Positions 8,658 to 16,688 of a stretch of DNA of 64,000 nucleotides are shown one piece after another (position 1 is the first letter of the stretch; each line of letters opens with the position of its first letter). The position numbers and the translations under genes are program-made. The notes beneath the pieces are model-generated. The model saw only the letters and a list, made by a program, of their open reading frames with translations. It was not told the origin of the DNA and made no database searches. Origin of the DNA: Arthrobacter sp. 35W (GTDB taxonomy: Bacteria > Actinomycetota > Actinomycetes > Actinomycetales > Micrococcaceae); the NCBI RefSeq assembly GCF_000482545.1, contig NZ_KI519455.1, positions 1,735,247-1,799,246 of the forward strand, in the 5' to 3' direction.

Positions 8658-10580
8658 ATGGTGGATGCGGGGAAACAGACGGTGGTTGTTGTGGGGGCAG
8701 GCCCTCGCGGCACCTCCGTGCTGGAGCGGCTGCTGGCCCGCCACGCCCGCGGCGGCACCGGGGAGCTGCACATCGATCTGGTGGATCCGTACCCCGCAGG
8801 TCCCGGCCATGTGTGGCGGACCGACCAGTCGCGCCTGTACCTGATGAACACCCAATCCTTCTTCCCCACGCTGATCCCCGGCCACGCACCCGCCGCCCCG
8901 CCGCTGCTGGGCAGCAGCTTCGACGCCTGGCGCCGCGGCCAGCGCGAGGACCCGTCGCCGGAACTCAGCACCGCCGACAAGACCGAGCTGGTGGGGCTGG
9001 AATCCACCGGCTTCCCCAGCCGCGCCCTCTACGGCCGTTATCTGCGCTGGACGTTCAACCGGCTGCTGGAGAGTCTGCCCGACGGCGTGAGCGTGCGGGT
9101 GCACGAAACACACGCCCGCCGCGTGGCCCGGCACGGCACCGGGTTCGCCGTCGGACTCAGCACGGGAGGGACGCTGGACGCGGACCACGTGGTCCTGGCC
9201 CTGGGGCACCTGCCGGCCCGGCTCAATGAGCGCGCCCGGCGGCTGGCGGACAAGGCCAAGGCTTCGGGGCTGAATTATTGGCCGCCCGCGGTGCCCAACG
9301 ACGTCCAATGGGATGGGCTGCCCGCCGGCGAGAAGGTGCTGGTGCGCGGCATGGGTCTGAACTTCTTTGACGTGCTGGGCCAGCTGACCGAGGGCCGCGG
9401 CGGCCGCTTCGAGGACACCGGGCTGGCCCCGGGGGAGGCCGTGCGGTACGTGAAATCCGGCCGCGAACCACTGATCCTGGCCGCCTCGCGCCGCGGCACC
9501 CCCTACCGGGCCAAGGCCGAGCTGGACCGCTACTACCCGGCCAGCGTGCGCCTGCGCTTCCTCAGCGAGGACGCCGTCGCGGGCCTGCGCGCCATGGGCG
9601 CAACGGCCGGTTTCGACCACGATGTGTGGCCGCTGCTGCACCGCGACGCTATTTGGGCCTACTATTCCACGCTGGTCCGCGCCGTACCGGGCGCTGTATC
9701 GGACGACGGTTTCCTGGACCGGTTGGACGCCGTGCTGGACCTCGACGCCGCCACGGACGGTCTGCCGGGGCGCTCCTGGGAGCGCGCATTGGCGGTCCTC
9801 GTGGACGCCTCCGTAGTGCCGGAACACCGGCTGGATCTGAACGGATTGGCCCGTCCGCTGGCCGGGCGCAGCTTTGCCAGCCATGCCGAGCTCGACGACG
9901 CCGTGCTGGGGTACCTGCGCGAGGACGCCGCCGGCTCGGCCCGCGGCGAGGACGATCCGGTGAAGATGGCCATCGGCGCGCTGAACGCGGGGCGGGCCGT
10001 GGTGAAGTCGCTGGTGGCCGACGGCGGCATCACCGAGGAGTCCTGGCTGGGCGAGCTGCGCGGCTGGTTTGAATCCTTTGTGGAGGGGCTGGCCAGCGGT
10101 CCGCCCGCCCTGCGCATGGACCAGCTGGCCGCCTTGGTGCGCGCCGGCGTCGTCCGCTTCATTGGCCCGGACCCGGTGTTCAGCGTGGAGGATGGCCAAT
10201 TCCGCGCGGATTCGCCGTGGGTCAAGGACACTCCGTGGCGGGCACGGCATCTGGTGGAGGCGCTGGCGCCGGCCAACCGCGTGCTGGAAAACCAATCGTC
10301 CCTGTTGGAGGGGCTGCTGGCCGATGGCCTGGTGCGTCCGCGCATCATGATCGCCGCCGACGGCGAGGCCGTCACCACCGCCGGTCTGGACGTCACGGCG
10401 CCGCCCTACCGCCCGCTGGATGCCAACGGCCACGCTGTGGAGGGGTTGTTTGTGCTGGGCCTGCAGCTTTCCGCCGTCCAGTGGGGCACGGCCATCGCCG
10501 CCGAATCCGGACCCGTCTACCGCAGCGGGGACAGGACGCTGCGCGACGCGGACGCCATCGCCGCAGCGATCCTCGGCTGA
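8658..10580 (+). CDS. FAD/NAD(P)-binding protein, putative flavin oxidoreductase
   Basis: A 640-residue flavoprotein. Residues of about 8-25 are a dinucleotide-binding fold (VVVVGAGPRGTSVLERLL), followed by WRTDQSRLYLMNT and a second Rossmann element near residues 220-240 (GEKVLVRGMGLNFFDVL). This pattern fits the FAD-NAD(P)-binding domain group (PF13454 type), related to N-hydroxylating monooxygenases but lacking a proven substrate. The C-terminus has a second FAD-contact-like stretch, GLFVLGLQLSAVQWGTAIAA. The stop codon overlaps the start of the downstream GNAT gene (TGATG), so the two are translationally coupled and probably act in one process. Substrate unknown. Confidence 0.75.
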   Translation: MVDAGKQTVVVVGAGPRGTSVLERLLARHARGGTGELHIDLVDPYPAGPGHVWRTDQSRLYLMNTQSFFPTLIPGHAPAAPPLLGSSFDAWRRGQREDPSPELSTADKTELVGLESTGFPSRALYGRYLRWTFNRLLESLPDGVSVRVHETHARRVARHGTGFAVGLSTGGTLDADHVVLALGHLPARLNERARRLADKAKASGLNYWPPAVPNDVQWDGLPAGEKVLVRGMGLNFFDVLGQLTEGRGGRFEDTGLAPGEAVRYVKSGREPLILAASRRGTPYRAKAELDRYYPASVRLRFLSEDAVAGLRAMGATAGFDHDVWPLLHRDAIWAYYSTLVRAVPGAVSDDGFLDRLDAVLDLDAATDGLPGRSWERALAVLVDASVVPEHRLDLNGLARPLAGRSFASHAELDDAVLGYLREDAAGSARGEDDPVKMAIGALNAGRAVVKSLVADGGITEESWLGELRGWFESFVEGLASGPPALRMDQLAALVRAGVVRFIGPDPVFSVEDGQFRADSPWVKDTPWRARHLVEALAPANRVLENQSSLLEGLLADGLVRPRIMIAADGEAVTTAGLDVTAPPYRPLDANGHAVEGLFVLGLQLSAVQWGTAIAAESGPVYRSGDRTLRDADAIAAAILG

Positions 10581-11035
10581 TGGGGGATTCCCTGGCCGGC
10601 ACCACTCTCCGACCGGCAACTCCGGCGGACCTGCCCTTCATCCTCCGCGGCGAACGCAGCTACATCCGCGAGATCGAACCCGCCGCTGAGGCCGGCTGGA
10701 CCAACGCCGTGGACAGGAACCTGCAGCTCTGGGTGGACAACCTGGAGCGCGCCGCCATTGCAGAGGATGCGGGCGAATCGGTGGGCTACTACCTGTGGAT
10801 GCCGGACGGCCCAGACGCGCTGCTGGCAACGCTCCACGTGGTGCCCACGCACCGCCGCCGGGGTCTGGGGCGGGTTCTGTTGAGGGCTTGGATGGATGAC
10901 GCCCGGGCCCGTGGGGCCCAGCGGCTGCTTCTGGGCGTGCACTGCGACAACCCGGCGCGGATGCTCTATGAGCAGAACGGCTTTCTCCGCACCGGCACCG
11001 ACGGCGACTATCTGAACTACCGGGCCGAGCATTAG
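10580..11035 (+). CDS. GNAT-family N-acetyltransferase
   Basis: A 151-residue acyl-CoA-dependent acetyltransferase of normal GNAT length. It opens with TTLRPATPADLPFILRGER (beta1-alpha1). The acetyl-CoA site is the V-x-P-x-RRRGLG loop in LHVVPTHRRRGLGRVLL at about residues 92-108. It closes with the typical LYEQNGFLRTG. ATG 10580 shares its A with the TGA stop of the FAD gene, giving overlap TGATG; the frame is open further upstream but only inside that gene. Coupling suggests it modifies a substrate or product of the flavoprotein. The acceptor could be a small amine or a protein N-terminus. Confidence 0.88.
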   Translation: MGDSLAGTTLRPATPADLPFILRGERSYIREIEPAAEAGWTNAVDRNLQLWVDNLERAAIAEDAGESVGYYLWMPDGPDALLATLHVVPTHRRRGLGRVLLRAWMDDARARGAQRLLLGVHCDNPARMLYEQNGFLRTGTDGDYLNYRAEH

Positions 11036-11123
11036 GTACCTCCGCACCGGCTGCAGACGCCCGCACCTTCCAACGTTGGCACAGCCAGGATGAATTGCAG
11101 GTCCCATCAGGTGCACGGCGAAC

Positions 11124-11825
11124 TCACGCCAAATCAGATCTTCCGACCCGCGGCTCCTTCGCTGGGGCCGGAAGGTGTTCGCTGCCTGTGGCTTCCAAGA
11201 CGGAGGTGAGGCGCTCCACTTGGCCGGCCAGTCTTTGGACTTCCTGCCGCAATGTCGCATCGGCCTGTGCTGTGGCTGATGCCGCCCCTGTTGCTACGTG
11301 TTCCACCAGCCATGACGCAACAGAGGCTGTGACAACACCGAGAACGGCTATTCCCGACACCATTAGACCGGCAGCCACGCACCGGCCAACAAACGTGACT
11401 GGGTAGTAGTCGCCGTAGCCCACGGTGGCAATCGTCACCAATGCCCACCACAGGGCATCGCCAAAGTTCGTGATGTTTGACCCGTCCGCGTTCTCTTCGG
11501 CGTCCAGAACCGCGAGCGCTCCGCAATACACCAGCAGCGCCGCCGAACCGAGTACAAAAGTCAGGATGCGGCCGCGCAGGGCATTTCCGGCCGTGCGGTG
11601 GAAGACTCTGAGCAGCGCCCACCGGCCGCGGTTCGGGGCAAGGTACAGGTTCGCGGCATAGTCCACGACGAACACCGCCCACGTAGCCCAAATGACGACG
11701 TCCACTGCGAGGGATGGTGCCTCATTCAGGTTTGCAATGACCTGCACGGAATAGGCGGCGAGAAAAATCAGCGCGGCCGCAAACAAGGGCCATTCCGAGT
11801 GGCGCCGCCACCGATCCTGAGTCAT
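11124..11825 (-). CDS. Two-pore-helix potassium channel family protein
   Basis: A 233-residue inner-membrane cation channel. Four hydrophobic segments are visible: residues of about 13-30, 36-58, 82-103 and 140-165. The pore loop before the last one holds the selectivity filter TVGYGD in DALWWALVTIATVGYGDYYP, diagnostic of K+ channels. The C-terminus (about 175-233) is polar and helical (TLRQEVQRLAGQVERL), a likely coiled coil for tetramer assembly. ATG 11825 is chosen because TATCAT lies exactly 6 nt upstream; the GAGGA touching the ATG is too close to act as a ribosome site. No regulatory RCK domain is present. Confidence 0.9.
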   Translation of the reverse strand: MTQDRWRRHSEWPLFAAALIFLAAYSVQVIANLNEAPSLAVDVVIWATWAVFVVDYAANLYLAPNRGRWALLRVFHRTAGNALRGRILTFVLGSAALLVYCGALAVLDAEENADGSNITNFGDALWWALVTIATVGYGDYYPVTFVGRCVAAGLMVSGIAVLGVVTASVASWLVEHVATGAASATAQADATLRQEVQRLAGQVERLTSVLEATGSEHLPAPAKEPRVGRSDLA

Positions 11826-11837
11826 TCCTCGATGATA
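11826..11837 (-). promoter_or_regulatory. Leaderless promoter of the potassium channel gene
   Basis: Minus strand: TATCAT, 6 nt (CGAGGA), then ATG at 11825. Confidence 0.55.
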
Positions 11838-11911
11838 GCCAGATGTCCGACGCAGCCTCGGCCGGACGTCCATGGGCTGCAATCCAGGGAATTCCGGCCA
11901 ATTGGGACAAG

Positions 11912-11939
11912 AAAAGCGGCCCCATCACTGGAGCCGCTT
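11912..11939 (-). terminator. Terminator of tRNA-Ser(TGA)
   Basis: On the minus strand a 7-bp stem AAGCGGC/GCCGCTT with a 12-nt loop is followed by TTC. It begins 13 nt after the tRNA. Confidence 0.75.
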
Positions 11940-11952
11940 CCCTATGTTCGCG

Positions 11953-12040
11953 CGGAAGGTGCGAGATTCGAACTCGCGGTACGGGGTCACCGCACACTGG
12001 TTTTCAAGACCAGCTCCATCGGCCGCTCGGACAACCTTCC
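11953..12040 (-). tRNA. tRNA-Ser(TGA)
   Basis: An 88-nt class II tRNA with acceptor GGAAGGT pairing ACCTTCC and discriminator G. The anticodon arm CTGGT-CTTGAAA-ACCAG gives anticodon TGA. It has a long variable arm and T-loop GTTCGAATC. CCA is not encoded. Confidence 0.96.
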
Positions 12041-12118
12041 ATACCCTTGTAGTGTTTCATACGGTACGGCTTGCTACAAAAGGCGCCGGATCAAGGTCGG
12101 CACCAGCAGGAGGCAGTT

Positions 12119-13102
12119 ATGAAGGCGATCGTCACCACGGAGTTTGGCGGCCCGGACGTCCTGCAGCTGCAGGACGTACCCGCACCCGTGCCCGGACCCG
12201 GTGAGGTGCTGATCGACGTCGTCGCCGCCGGGCTGAACCGCGCGGACGTGCAGCAGCGCCGCGGCTACTACCCGCCGCCGGAGGGCGCGTCCCAGATCCT
12301 GGGGCTGGAAATCTCCGGCAAGATTGCCGGTTTTGGCCCCAATGTGGCCCGCCCGTTCTCCAAGGGCGACAAGGTGGTGGCCCTGTTGACCGGTGGCGGC
12401 TATGCCCAACAGGTGGTGGTTCCGGCCGAACAGGTGCTGCGGATTCCCGACGGCGTGGACGTGGTCACCGCCGCGGCGCTGCCCGAGGTGGCCGCCACCG
12501 TCTATTCCAATCTCTTTATGACGGCGCAGCTGCAGGCCGGGGAGACGGTGCTGATCCACGGCGGCACTGGCGGCATCGGCACCATGGCCGTGCAGTTGGC
12601 CAAGGCGCTTGGCGCACGCGTTGCGGCCACGGGCTCCAGCGCGGAAAAGATCGGCACGCTCACCGGCTACCTCGGTGCGGACATTGCGATCAACTACAAC
12701 GAAGAAGACTTCGTCGAGTCGCTGCTCCAGCAGACGGACGGCCACGGCGCCGATGTCATCCTGGATGTGGTGGGCGCCAAGTACCTCCAGCGCAACGTCG
12801 ACGCCCTGGCCATGTACGGCCGCCTGGTGGTGATTGGGCTGCAGGGCGGGACGACGGCGGAGCTGAACCTGGGCACGCTGCTCGCCAAGCGCGGGGCGAT
12901 CATCGGCACCACGCTGCGCGGGCGTCCTGTGCGCGAGAAGGGTGCCATCATGGACGCCGTACGCGAGCATGTCTGGCCGCTGCTCACCTCCGGCGCCGTG
13001 CAGACGGTGGTGGACAAGACGTTTCCGCTGGCCCAGGCCGCCGAAGCGCACCGCTACTTCGACTCCGGCAAGCACGTGGGCAAGATCCTGCTGCTCGCGT
13101 AG
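12119..13102 (+). CDS. NAD(P)H:quinone oxidoreductase, zinc-free MDR family
   Basis: A 327-residue cytoplasmic reductase of the medium-chain dehydrogenase superfamily, QOR branch. The N-terminal GroES-like domain carries AAGLNRADVQQRRGYYPPP, diagnostic of quinone reductases. The nucleotide site is LIHGGTGGIGTMAVQLAKALGARVAATGSS near residues 143-172. The Cys/His zinc ligands of alcohol dehydrogenases are absent. Family members reduce quinones or enoyl compounds with NADPH. ATG 12119 is supported by AGGAGG at 12108-12113 with 5-nt spacing. The gene stands alone downstream of the divergent tRNA-Ser(TGA). Confidence 0.92.
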   Translation: MKAIVTTEFGGPDVLQLQDVPAPVPGPGEVLIDVVAAGLNRADVQQRRGYYPPPEGASQILGLEISGKIAGFGPNVARPFSKGDKVVALLTGGGYAQQVVVPAEQVLRIPDGVDVVTAAALPEVAATVYSNLFMTAQLQAGETVLIHGGTGGIGTMAVQLAKALGARVAATGSSAEKIGTLTGYLGADIAINYNEEDFVESLLQQTDGHGADVILDVVGAKYLQRNVDALAMYGRLVVIGLQGGTTAELNLGTLLAKRGAIIGTTLRGRPVREKGAIMDAVREHVWPLLTSGAVQTVVDKTFPLAQAAEAHRYFDSGKHVGKILLLA

Positions 13103-13126
13103 GGGCTCCAGCCAGAGGGCTGCCTG

Positions 13127-13138
13127 TAGGGTGGCGGC
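13127..13138 (+). promoter_or_regulatory. Leaderless promoter of the 13139 gene
   Basis: TAGGGT, 6 nt (GGCGGC), then ATG at 13139. Confidence 0.6.
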
Positions 13139-13528
13139 ATGCGCGTGGAGGACGTCGACGAGCGGGACAGCTGCTGGGAACGGCACCAAAGCCGCTTCCG
13201 TGTGTACTTCTTCCGCGGCCGCCCGCTGGGGGCGTGGGTCTCCACGCACGACGTCACGGATGCCACGTTCGCGCAGACCATGGCCTGGGCCGAGGAAACG
13301 GTGGGCGCAGATCTGTATGCCATCGCCCTGGTCTCCAGCGATGACGAGGGCCGGCGCGGGCTCGTCTGGCTCCACGGCCTGGACGTCAATGACAATCACG
13401 AGCCCTTTGGCCTGGACCCGGAACCCGAGCCCGCCGCCCGCCTGCGCCGGGAAATGCTCCGGCACCGCAGGGAGCGGCTGCGCAGGGAGCGGCAGCGCAG
13501 CGCAGGCCTGGCCGATCCACCGGAGTAG
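13139..13528 (+). CDS. Hypothetical protein, 129 residues
   Basis: I do not recognise this as a named family. It looks like a small soluble globular protein: RFRVYFFRGRPLGAWVSTHDVTDATFAQTMAWAEETVGADLYAIALVSSDDEGRRGLVWLHGLDVND can be described as an alternating beta/alpha fold over residues 17-85 with conserved-looking Trp and Asp. A strongly basic helix ends the protein (about residues 100-120, Arg-rich), which could contact nucleic acid. No signal or membrane segment is present. A leaderless promoter and GC-rich third positions like its neighbours support it as a real gene. It is followed by a convergent methyltransferase gene 21 bp away. Confidence 0.7.
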   Translation: MRVEDVDERDSCWERHQSRFRVYFFRGRPLGAWVSTHDVTDATFAQTMAWAEETVGADLYAIALVSSDDEGRRGLVWLHGLDVNDNHEPFGLDPEPEPAARLRREMLRHRRERLRRERQRSAGLADPPE

Positions 13529-13549
13529 CCAGCTGGAGCCAGCTACCGG

Positions 13550-14167
13550 CTACGGTGAGACGGCCGTGCCCAAGGAGAACGCGCCCTCCACCTTTGGAGC
13601 CCCTGGTTCGTAGAACACGTCCAGCTCCGCAATGGTGAAGCCTGCCTCGGTGAGCAGGTCCGCCGTGGACCGGGTCAGGTGGCAGCCGCCGACCAGCAGC
13701 ATCTGGAGCGGCTCGAGGCGGTGCTGCCAGCGCTGCACCGCCGGATCGGGGGCGAGCCCGTGTTCAACGAAGTGCAGCGTGCCGCCGGGTTTGAGGACCC
13801 GGCGGAGTTCGCGCAGGGCGGCTCCCGCGTCGGGGATGGTGCACAGGGTCCACGTGGACAGGGCTGAATCGAAGCTGTCGTCGGCGAACGGCAGTGACTG
13901 ACCGTCCAGCCCCGAGCGCTGCACCGGGACGGCCGCCGCCTCCAGGCGCGCGCCGGCCAGCCGCCAGGCCAGATCCGAGGGCTCGACGGCGGCCACCGAG
14001 GTGACCGCGGCAGGGTAGAAGGGGACGTTGTGCCCCGAACCGAAGCCGATTTCCACGACGTCGCCGCTCAGGCCGGTGCACACCCGCCGCCGGGATTCGT
14101 CGGCGGCCGCCACCCCGCAGGTGGCGTTGATGATCCTCGGCAGGATGCGCTCGCGGTAGATGCCCAT
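13550..14167 (-). CDS. Class I SAM-dependent methyltransferase
   Basis: A 205-residue methyltransferase of the UbiE/methyltransferase-11 group. Motif I is VVEIGFGSGHNVPFY (about residues 31-45), the acidic loop after beta2 is AAVEPSDLAW, and motif post-I/II appears as DDSFDSALSTWTLCTIPD. HFVEHGLAPDPAVQRWQ is the usual segment after motif III in UbiE-like enzymes. An AGGAGG site lies a few bases before ATG 14167. The start of the flavin monooxygenase gene is upstream on the same strand, with 39 bp between them, so both may share a transcript. Substrate cannot be assigned. Confidence 0.88.
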   Translation of the reverse strand: MGIYRERILPRIINATCGVAAADESRRRVCTGLSGDVVEIGFGSGHNVPFYPAAVTSVAAVEPSDLAWRLAGARLEAAAVPVQRSGLDGQSLPFADDSFDSALSTWTLCTIPDAGAALRELRRVLKPGGTLHFVEHGLAPDPAVQRWQHRLEPLQMLLVGGCHLTRSTADLLTEAGFTIAELDVFYEPGAPKVEGAFSLGTAVSP

Positions 14168-14206
14168 GGGTCCTCCTTGTAAGTGCCGGTGCCGTGCCGC
14201 CTGGAC

Positions 14207-15466
14207 CTACGCCCGCGGCGGCCGGCGGGCGAACTTCGGCGCGTGTTCGGGCCGCGGGCCGTAGCCGATCAACCGGGCCGGGATGCGCTTGAACGGTGGC
14301 ACATGGCGGGCCAGCCAGATGATGAACCGCGGCGGCTGGACCTCCCGGCCGGAGAGCGCCGTGGCAAAGATGACCCGGTGCAGCAGCCGTTGGGCGCGTT
14401 GGATGACGACGGTGGGAAAGCGGCGGCGGCGTTCGACGGCGGCCAGGTGCTGCTCCGACAGCGTCCCCTCCAGAAGCGGCCCGGCCAGCAGAGTCGCTGC
14501 AGCCACCGCATCCTGGATGGCCAGATTGATGCCCACGCCTCCGGCAGGAGACATGGCGTGGGCGGCGTCGCCGAGCACCAGCAGCCCCGGCCGGTGCCAG
14601 CTCTGCAGCCGGTTCAGCTTCACATCGAGCATGTGCAGGTCATCCATTGAGGCAATCTCACCCACCCGGTCCGCCAATTCCGGGCGCAGGCCGGCGATCC
14701 GCTCCCGGAAGCGTTCCACGCCCTCGGCCCGCAGCCGCGCGTCGTCGCCCTTCGGCGCGAGGTAGGCAATCTGGAAGTAGGTGGTGCGGGTGAAGCTGAG
14801 CAGGATCTCGCTGCCCCGGAACGTCGGTGCCAGCGTGGCTTTCTGGCCGGTGTCGCCGGGTGCACGCGAGAGCCTGAACCACCAGGTGTCGAACGGCACG
14901 GGGAACTCCCGCGGCACCATGCCCGCCGCCTGCCGCAGCACTGAGCCGCGACCGTCGCAGGCCACCACCAGGTGGGCGCGGAGGGTCCCGGTGGCGCCGC
15001 CGCGGGTGCGGTAGGCGACGCCGGCAACCGTGCCGCCGTCGTGCACCAGCGAGGTGGCCTCTGTGTCCATCCGGATGCTGAAACAGGGTTCCCGCGCAGC
15101 GGCGGCCACCAGCAGGTTCAGCAGATCCCACTGCGGCACCATGGCGATGTAGTCGTAGGGTTTGGGCAGCGTGCCGAAGTCCGCCAGCAGCACGCTCCCG
15201 CCCGCGCCGTCAGGCAGTGAGAAACTGTCCAGCCGGCTCTGCGGGAGGGCGCGGAACTCGGCGCCCAGGCCCAGCTCGTCCAGCAGCCGCATGGTTGAGG
15301 CATGCACGGTATCGCCGCGGAAATCGCGCAGGAAGTCGCTGTGCTTCTCCAGCACCACCACCGTGATGCCGGCGCGGGCCAGCAGCAGGGCGCACATGAT
15401 GCCGGCCGGACCTCCACCGGCCACCACCACCGTGGCGTAGTCCTCATCTGGCGTCGAGGCAGTCAT
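14207..15466 (-). CDS. FAD-dependent aromatic-ring monooxygenase-like protein
   Basis: A 419-residue single-component flavin hydroxylase of the p-hydroxybenzoate hydroxylase fold. Three FAD/NAD(P)H motifs are in order: GxGxxG in VVVAGGGPAGIMCALLLARAG (about residues 10-30), the DG motif in VVACDGRGSVLR, and the GD motif in LLVLGDAAHAMSPAGGVGIN near residue 290. The family adds one oxygen atom to aromatic or other substrates using NAD(P)H. ATG 15466 with GGGAG 7 nt upstream is preferred over an upstream ATG at 15502. It probably forms a pair with the downstream methyltransferase. Substrate unknown. Confidence 0.88.
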   Translation of the reverse strand: MTASTPDEDYATVVVAGGGPAGIMCALLLARAGITVVVLEKHSDFLRDFRGDTVHASTMRLLDELGLGAEFRALPQSRLDSFSLPDGAGGSVLLADFGTLPKPYDYIAMVPQWDLLNLLVAAAAREPCFSIRMDTEATSLVHDGGTVAGVAYRTRGGATGTLRAHLVVACDGRGSVLRQAAGMVPREFPVPFDTWWFRLSRAPGDTGQKATLAPTFRGSEILLSFTRTTYFQIAYLAPKGDDARLRAEGVERFRERIAGLRPELADRVGEIASMDDLHMLDVKLNRLQSWHRPGLLVLGDAAHAMSPAGGVGINLAIQDAVAAATLLAGPLLEGTLSEQHLAAVERRRRFPTVVIQRAQRLLHRVIFATALSGREVQPPRFIIWLARHVPPFKRIPARLIGYGPRPEHAPKFARRPPRA

Positions 15467-15582
15467 CGATGCTCCCAACAAATCAATGGGTGGTGGCTTC
15501 ATAGTGGACCTGCGTGTTCACGGCTGTCCAGAGTCCGCGCCGACCGCCGGCCACGGCACTGCACCCCGTCCGGGGCGTGTGG

Positions 15583-15594
15583 CAGTATGGCCCT
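15583..15594 (+). promoter_or_regulatory. Possible leaderless promoter of bpa
   Basis: CAGTAT (a variant of TANNNT), 6 nt (GGCCCT), then ATG at 15595. Confidence 0.4.
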
Positions 15595-16158
15595 ATGAGT
15601 GAAGAGGCACAGGCCCCGGTGGAGGGCAAGACATTGGACCAGGAGCCCAAGGCCAAGCACCAAAGCGTTGCGGAACTGGTGGACCAGCCGGCCAAGGTGA
15701 TGCGGATCGGCACCATGGTCAAACAGCTGCTGGACGAGGTCAAGAGCGCCCCGCTGGACGACGCAGCGCGCACACGTCTGGCGGAGATCCACGAGCGCTC
15801 CATCGCCGAGCTGGAGGACGGACTCTCGCCGGAACTCGTGGCCGAGCTGCACCGCATCAGCCTGCCCTTCTCCGAGACCGGTACGCCGTCGGACGCCGAG
15901 CTCCGCATCGCCCAGGCCCAGCTGGTGGGCTGGCTGGAGGGGCTCTTCCACGGCATCCAGACCGCCATGGCCGCCCAGGCCCTGGCCAACCAGCGCACCG
16001 CAGCCCAGCTGCAGTTGCGCCAGCTGCCGCCCGGAACCGTCATCGCCCCCGGCGTCATCGTCGGTGAAAACGGGGAGCCGCAGCGTGCTCCGGCCGGCCC
16101 GGGCAAATCCACTGCCGATGGCGACGGGCTTGGCCGCTCGCCCGGCCAGTACCTCTAG
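15595..16158 (+). CDS. bpa: Bacterial proteasome activator Bpa/PafE
   Basis: An ATP-independent ring-forming activator that opens the 20S proteasome gate so that unfolded proteins can enter. The 187-residue protein has a disordered acidic N-terminus (about 1-25), a helical core (VAELVDQPAKVMRIGTMVKQL through AMAAQALANQRTAAQLQLRQL) and a flexible tail ending exactly in GQYL. That C-terminal tetrapeptide is the HbYX-like gate-opening motif known from mycobacterial PafE. The family was formerly DUF2587. ATG 15595 fits a near-consensus -10 at 6-nt spacing. The 155-residue protein starting 11 bp downstream is probably co-transcribed. Proteasome subunits are not in this window. Confidence 0.93.
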   Translation: MSEEAQAPVEGKTLDQEPKAKHQSVAELVDQPAKVMRIGTMVKQLLDEVKSAPLDDAARTRLAEIHERSIAELEDGLSPELVAELHRISLPFSETGTPSDAELRIAQAQLVGWLEGLFHGIQTAMAAQALANQRTAAQLQLRQLPPGTVIAPGVIVGENGEPQRAPAGPGKSTADGDGLGRSPGQYL

Positions 16159-16169
16159 AGCGCTGGTTC

Positions 16170-16637
16170 ATGGGTTTTTTCTCCTCCGTCCGGCAGGGGC
16201 GCAAGGACGACGCCGAACTGGGCACGGGCGTGTGGCGCCGTGCCCACGACCGCTTCCAGCGCGGCCTGGACCGCTTCCACCAGATGCTCGAAGGGATCGA
16301 CGAGGGTCCCAGCTATGACGCGCTGGTGCCGCTGGCCAACGAACTCTCGGATCTTCTGCCGCGGGTGCGTGCCGTGGCGGCCGCCGCGCAGAGTGCGGCG
16401 CCGAGCACCGGCAATGACATCCCCGCCAGCGAGGGGGGCGAGCTGAACGAGGTGCACCGCGAGCTGTCCCGCAGCGGCAACGCCCTGGCCACAGCGGCCG
16501 AAGCCGTGGCCATGGTGCGCCTCGGCGTGGGCGATGTGGCCGCCGTCGAGCGCCGTGCCCACGCCGTCGCGGGGCACGTTGAACGGGCCGCGGAGCTGAT
16601 GGATGCGGCCGGGCAAGGCAAGGCTTCTCACAGCTAG
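16170..16637 (+). CDS. Hypothetical helical protein co-transcribed with bpa
   Basis: A 155-residue soluble protein of unknown function. It appears almost entirely helical: ARDRFQRGLDRFHQMLEG-like amphipathic helix at residues of about 25-45, LVPLANELSDLLPRVRAVAAAAQ at 52-75 and RAHAVAGHVERAAELMDAA at the end. The N-terminus MGFFSSVRQGRKDD is short and basic, without a signal peptide. It starts 11 bp after the bpa stop, so joint expression is likely and a role in the proteasome-activator pathway is possible but unproven. No family motif could be assigned. Confidence 0.72.
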   Translation: MGFFSSVRQGRKDDAELGTGVWRRAHDRFQRGLDRFHQMLEGIDEGPSYDALVPLANELSDLLPRVRAVAAAAQSAAPSTGNDIPASEGGELNEVHRELSRSGNALATAAEAVAMVRLGVGDVAAVERRAHAVAGHVERAAELMDAAGQGKASHS

Positions 16638-16676
16638 GCAAGGCACACAACACTTGTTCCGCCCCGGTGGGCTGCA

Positions 16677-16688
16677 TAGGCTCGGGGC
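16677..16688 (+). promoter_or_regulatory. Leaderless promoter of the ferritin gene
   Basis: TAGGCT, 6 nt (CGGGGC), then ATG at 16689. Confidence 0.65.

Noticed and set aside
6377-9229. Plus-strand frame of 950 codons across the S9 peptidase
   Set aside because: Spans two real genes and the gap between them, no motif; antisense shadow.
8589-10619. Minus-strand frame of 676 codons opposite the FAD protein
   Set aside because: His/Gln/Gly-rich shadow without motif; the sense strand has a Rossmann fold.
11041-11123. Small gene in the gap between the GNAT and channel genes
   Set aside because: Eighty bases only, no start with a ribosome site or -10 box and no conserved motif.
13531-13544. AGCTGGAGCCAGCT between convergent genes as a terminator
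   Set aside because: Stem of 6 bp with no T run, overlapping neither stop codon in a convincing way.
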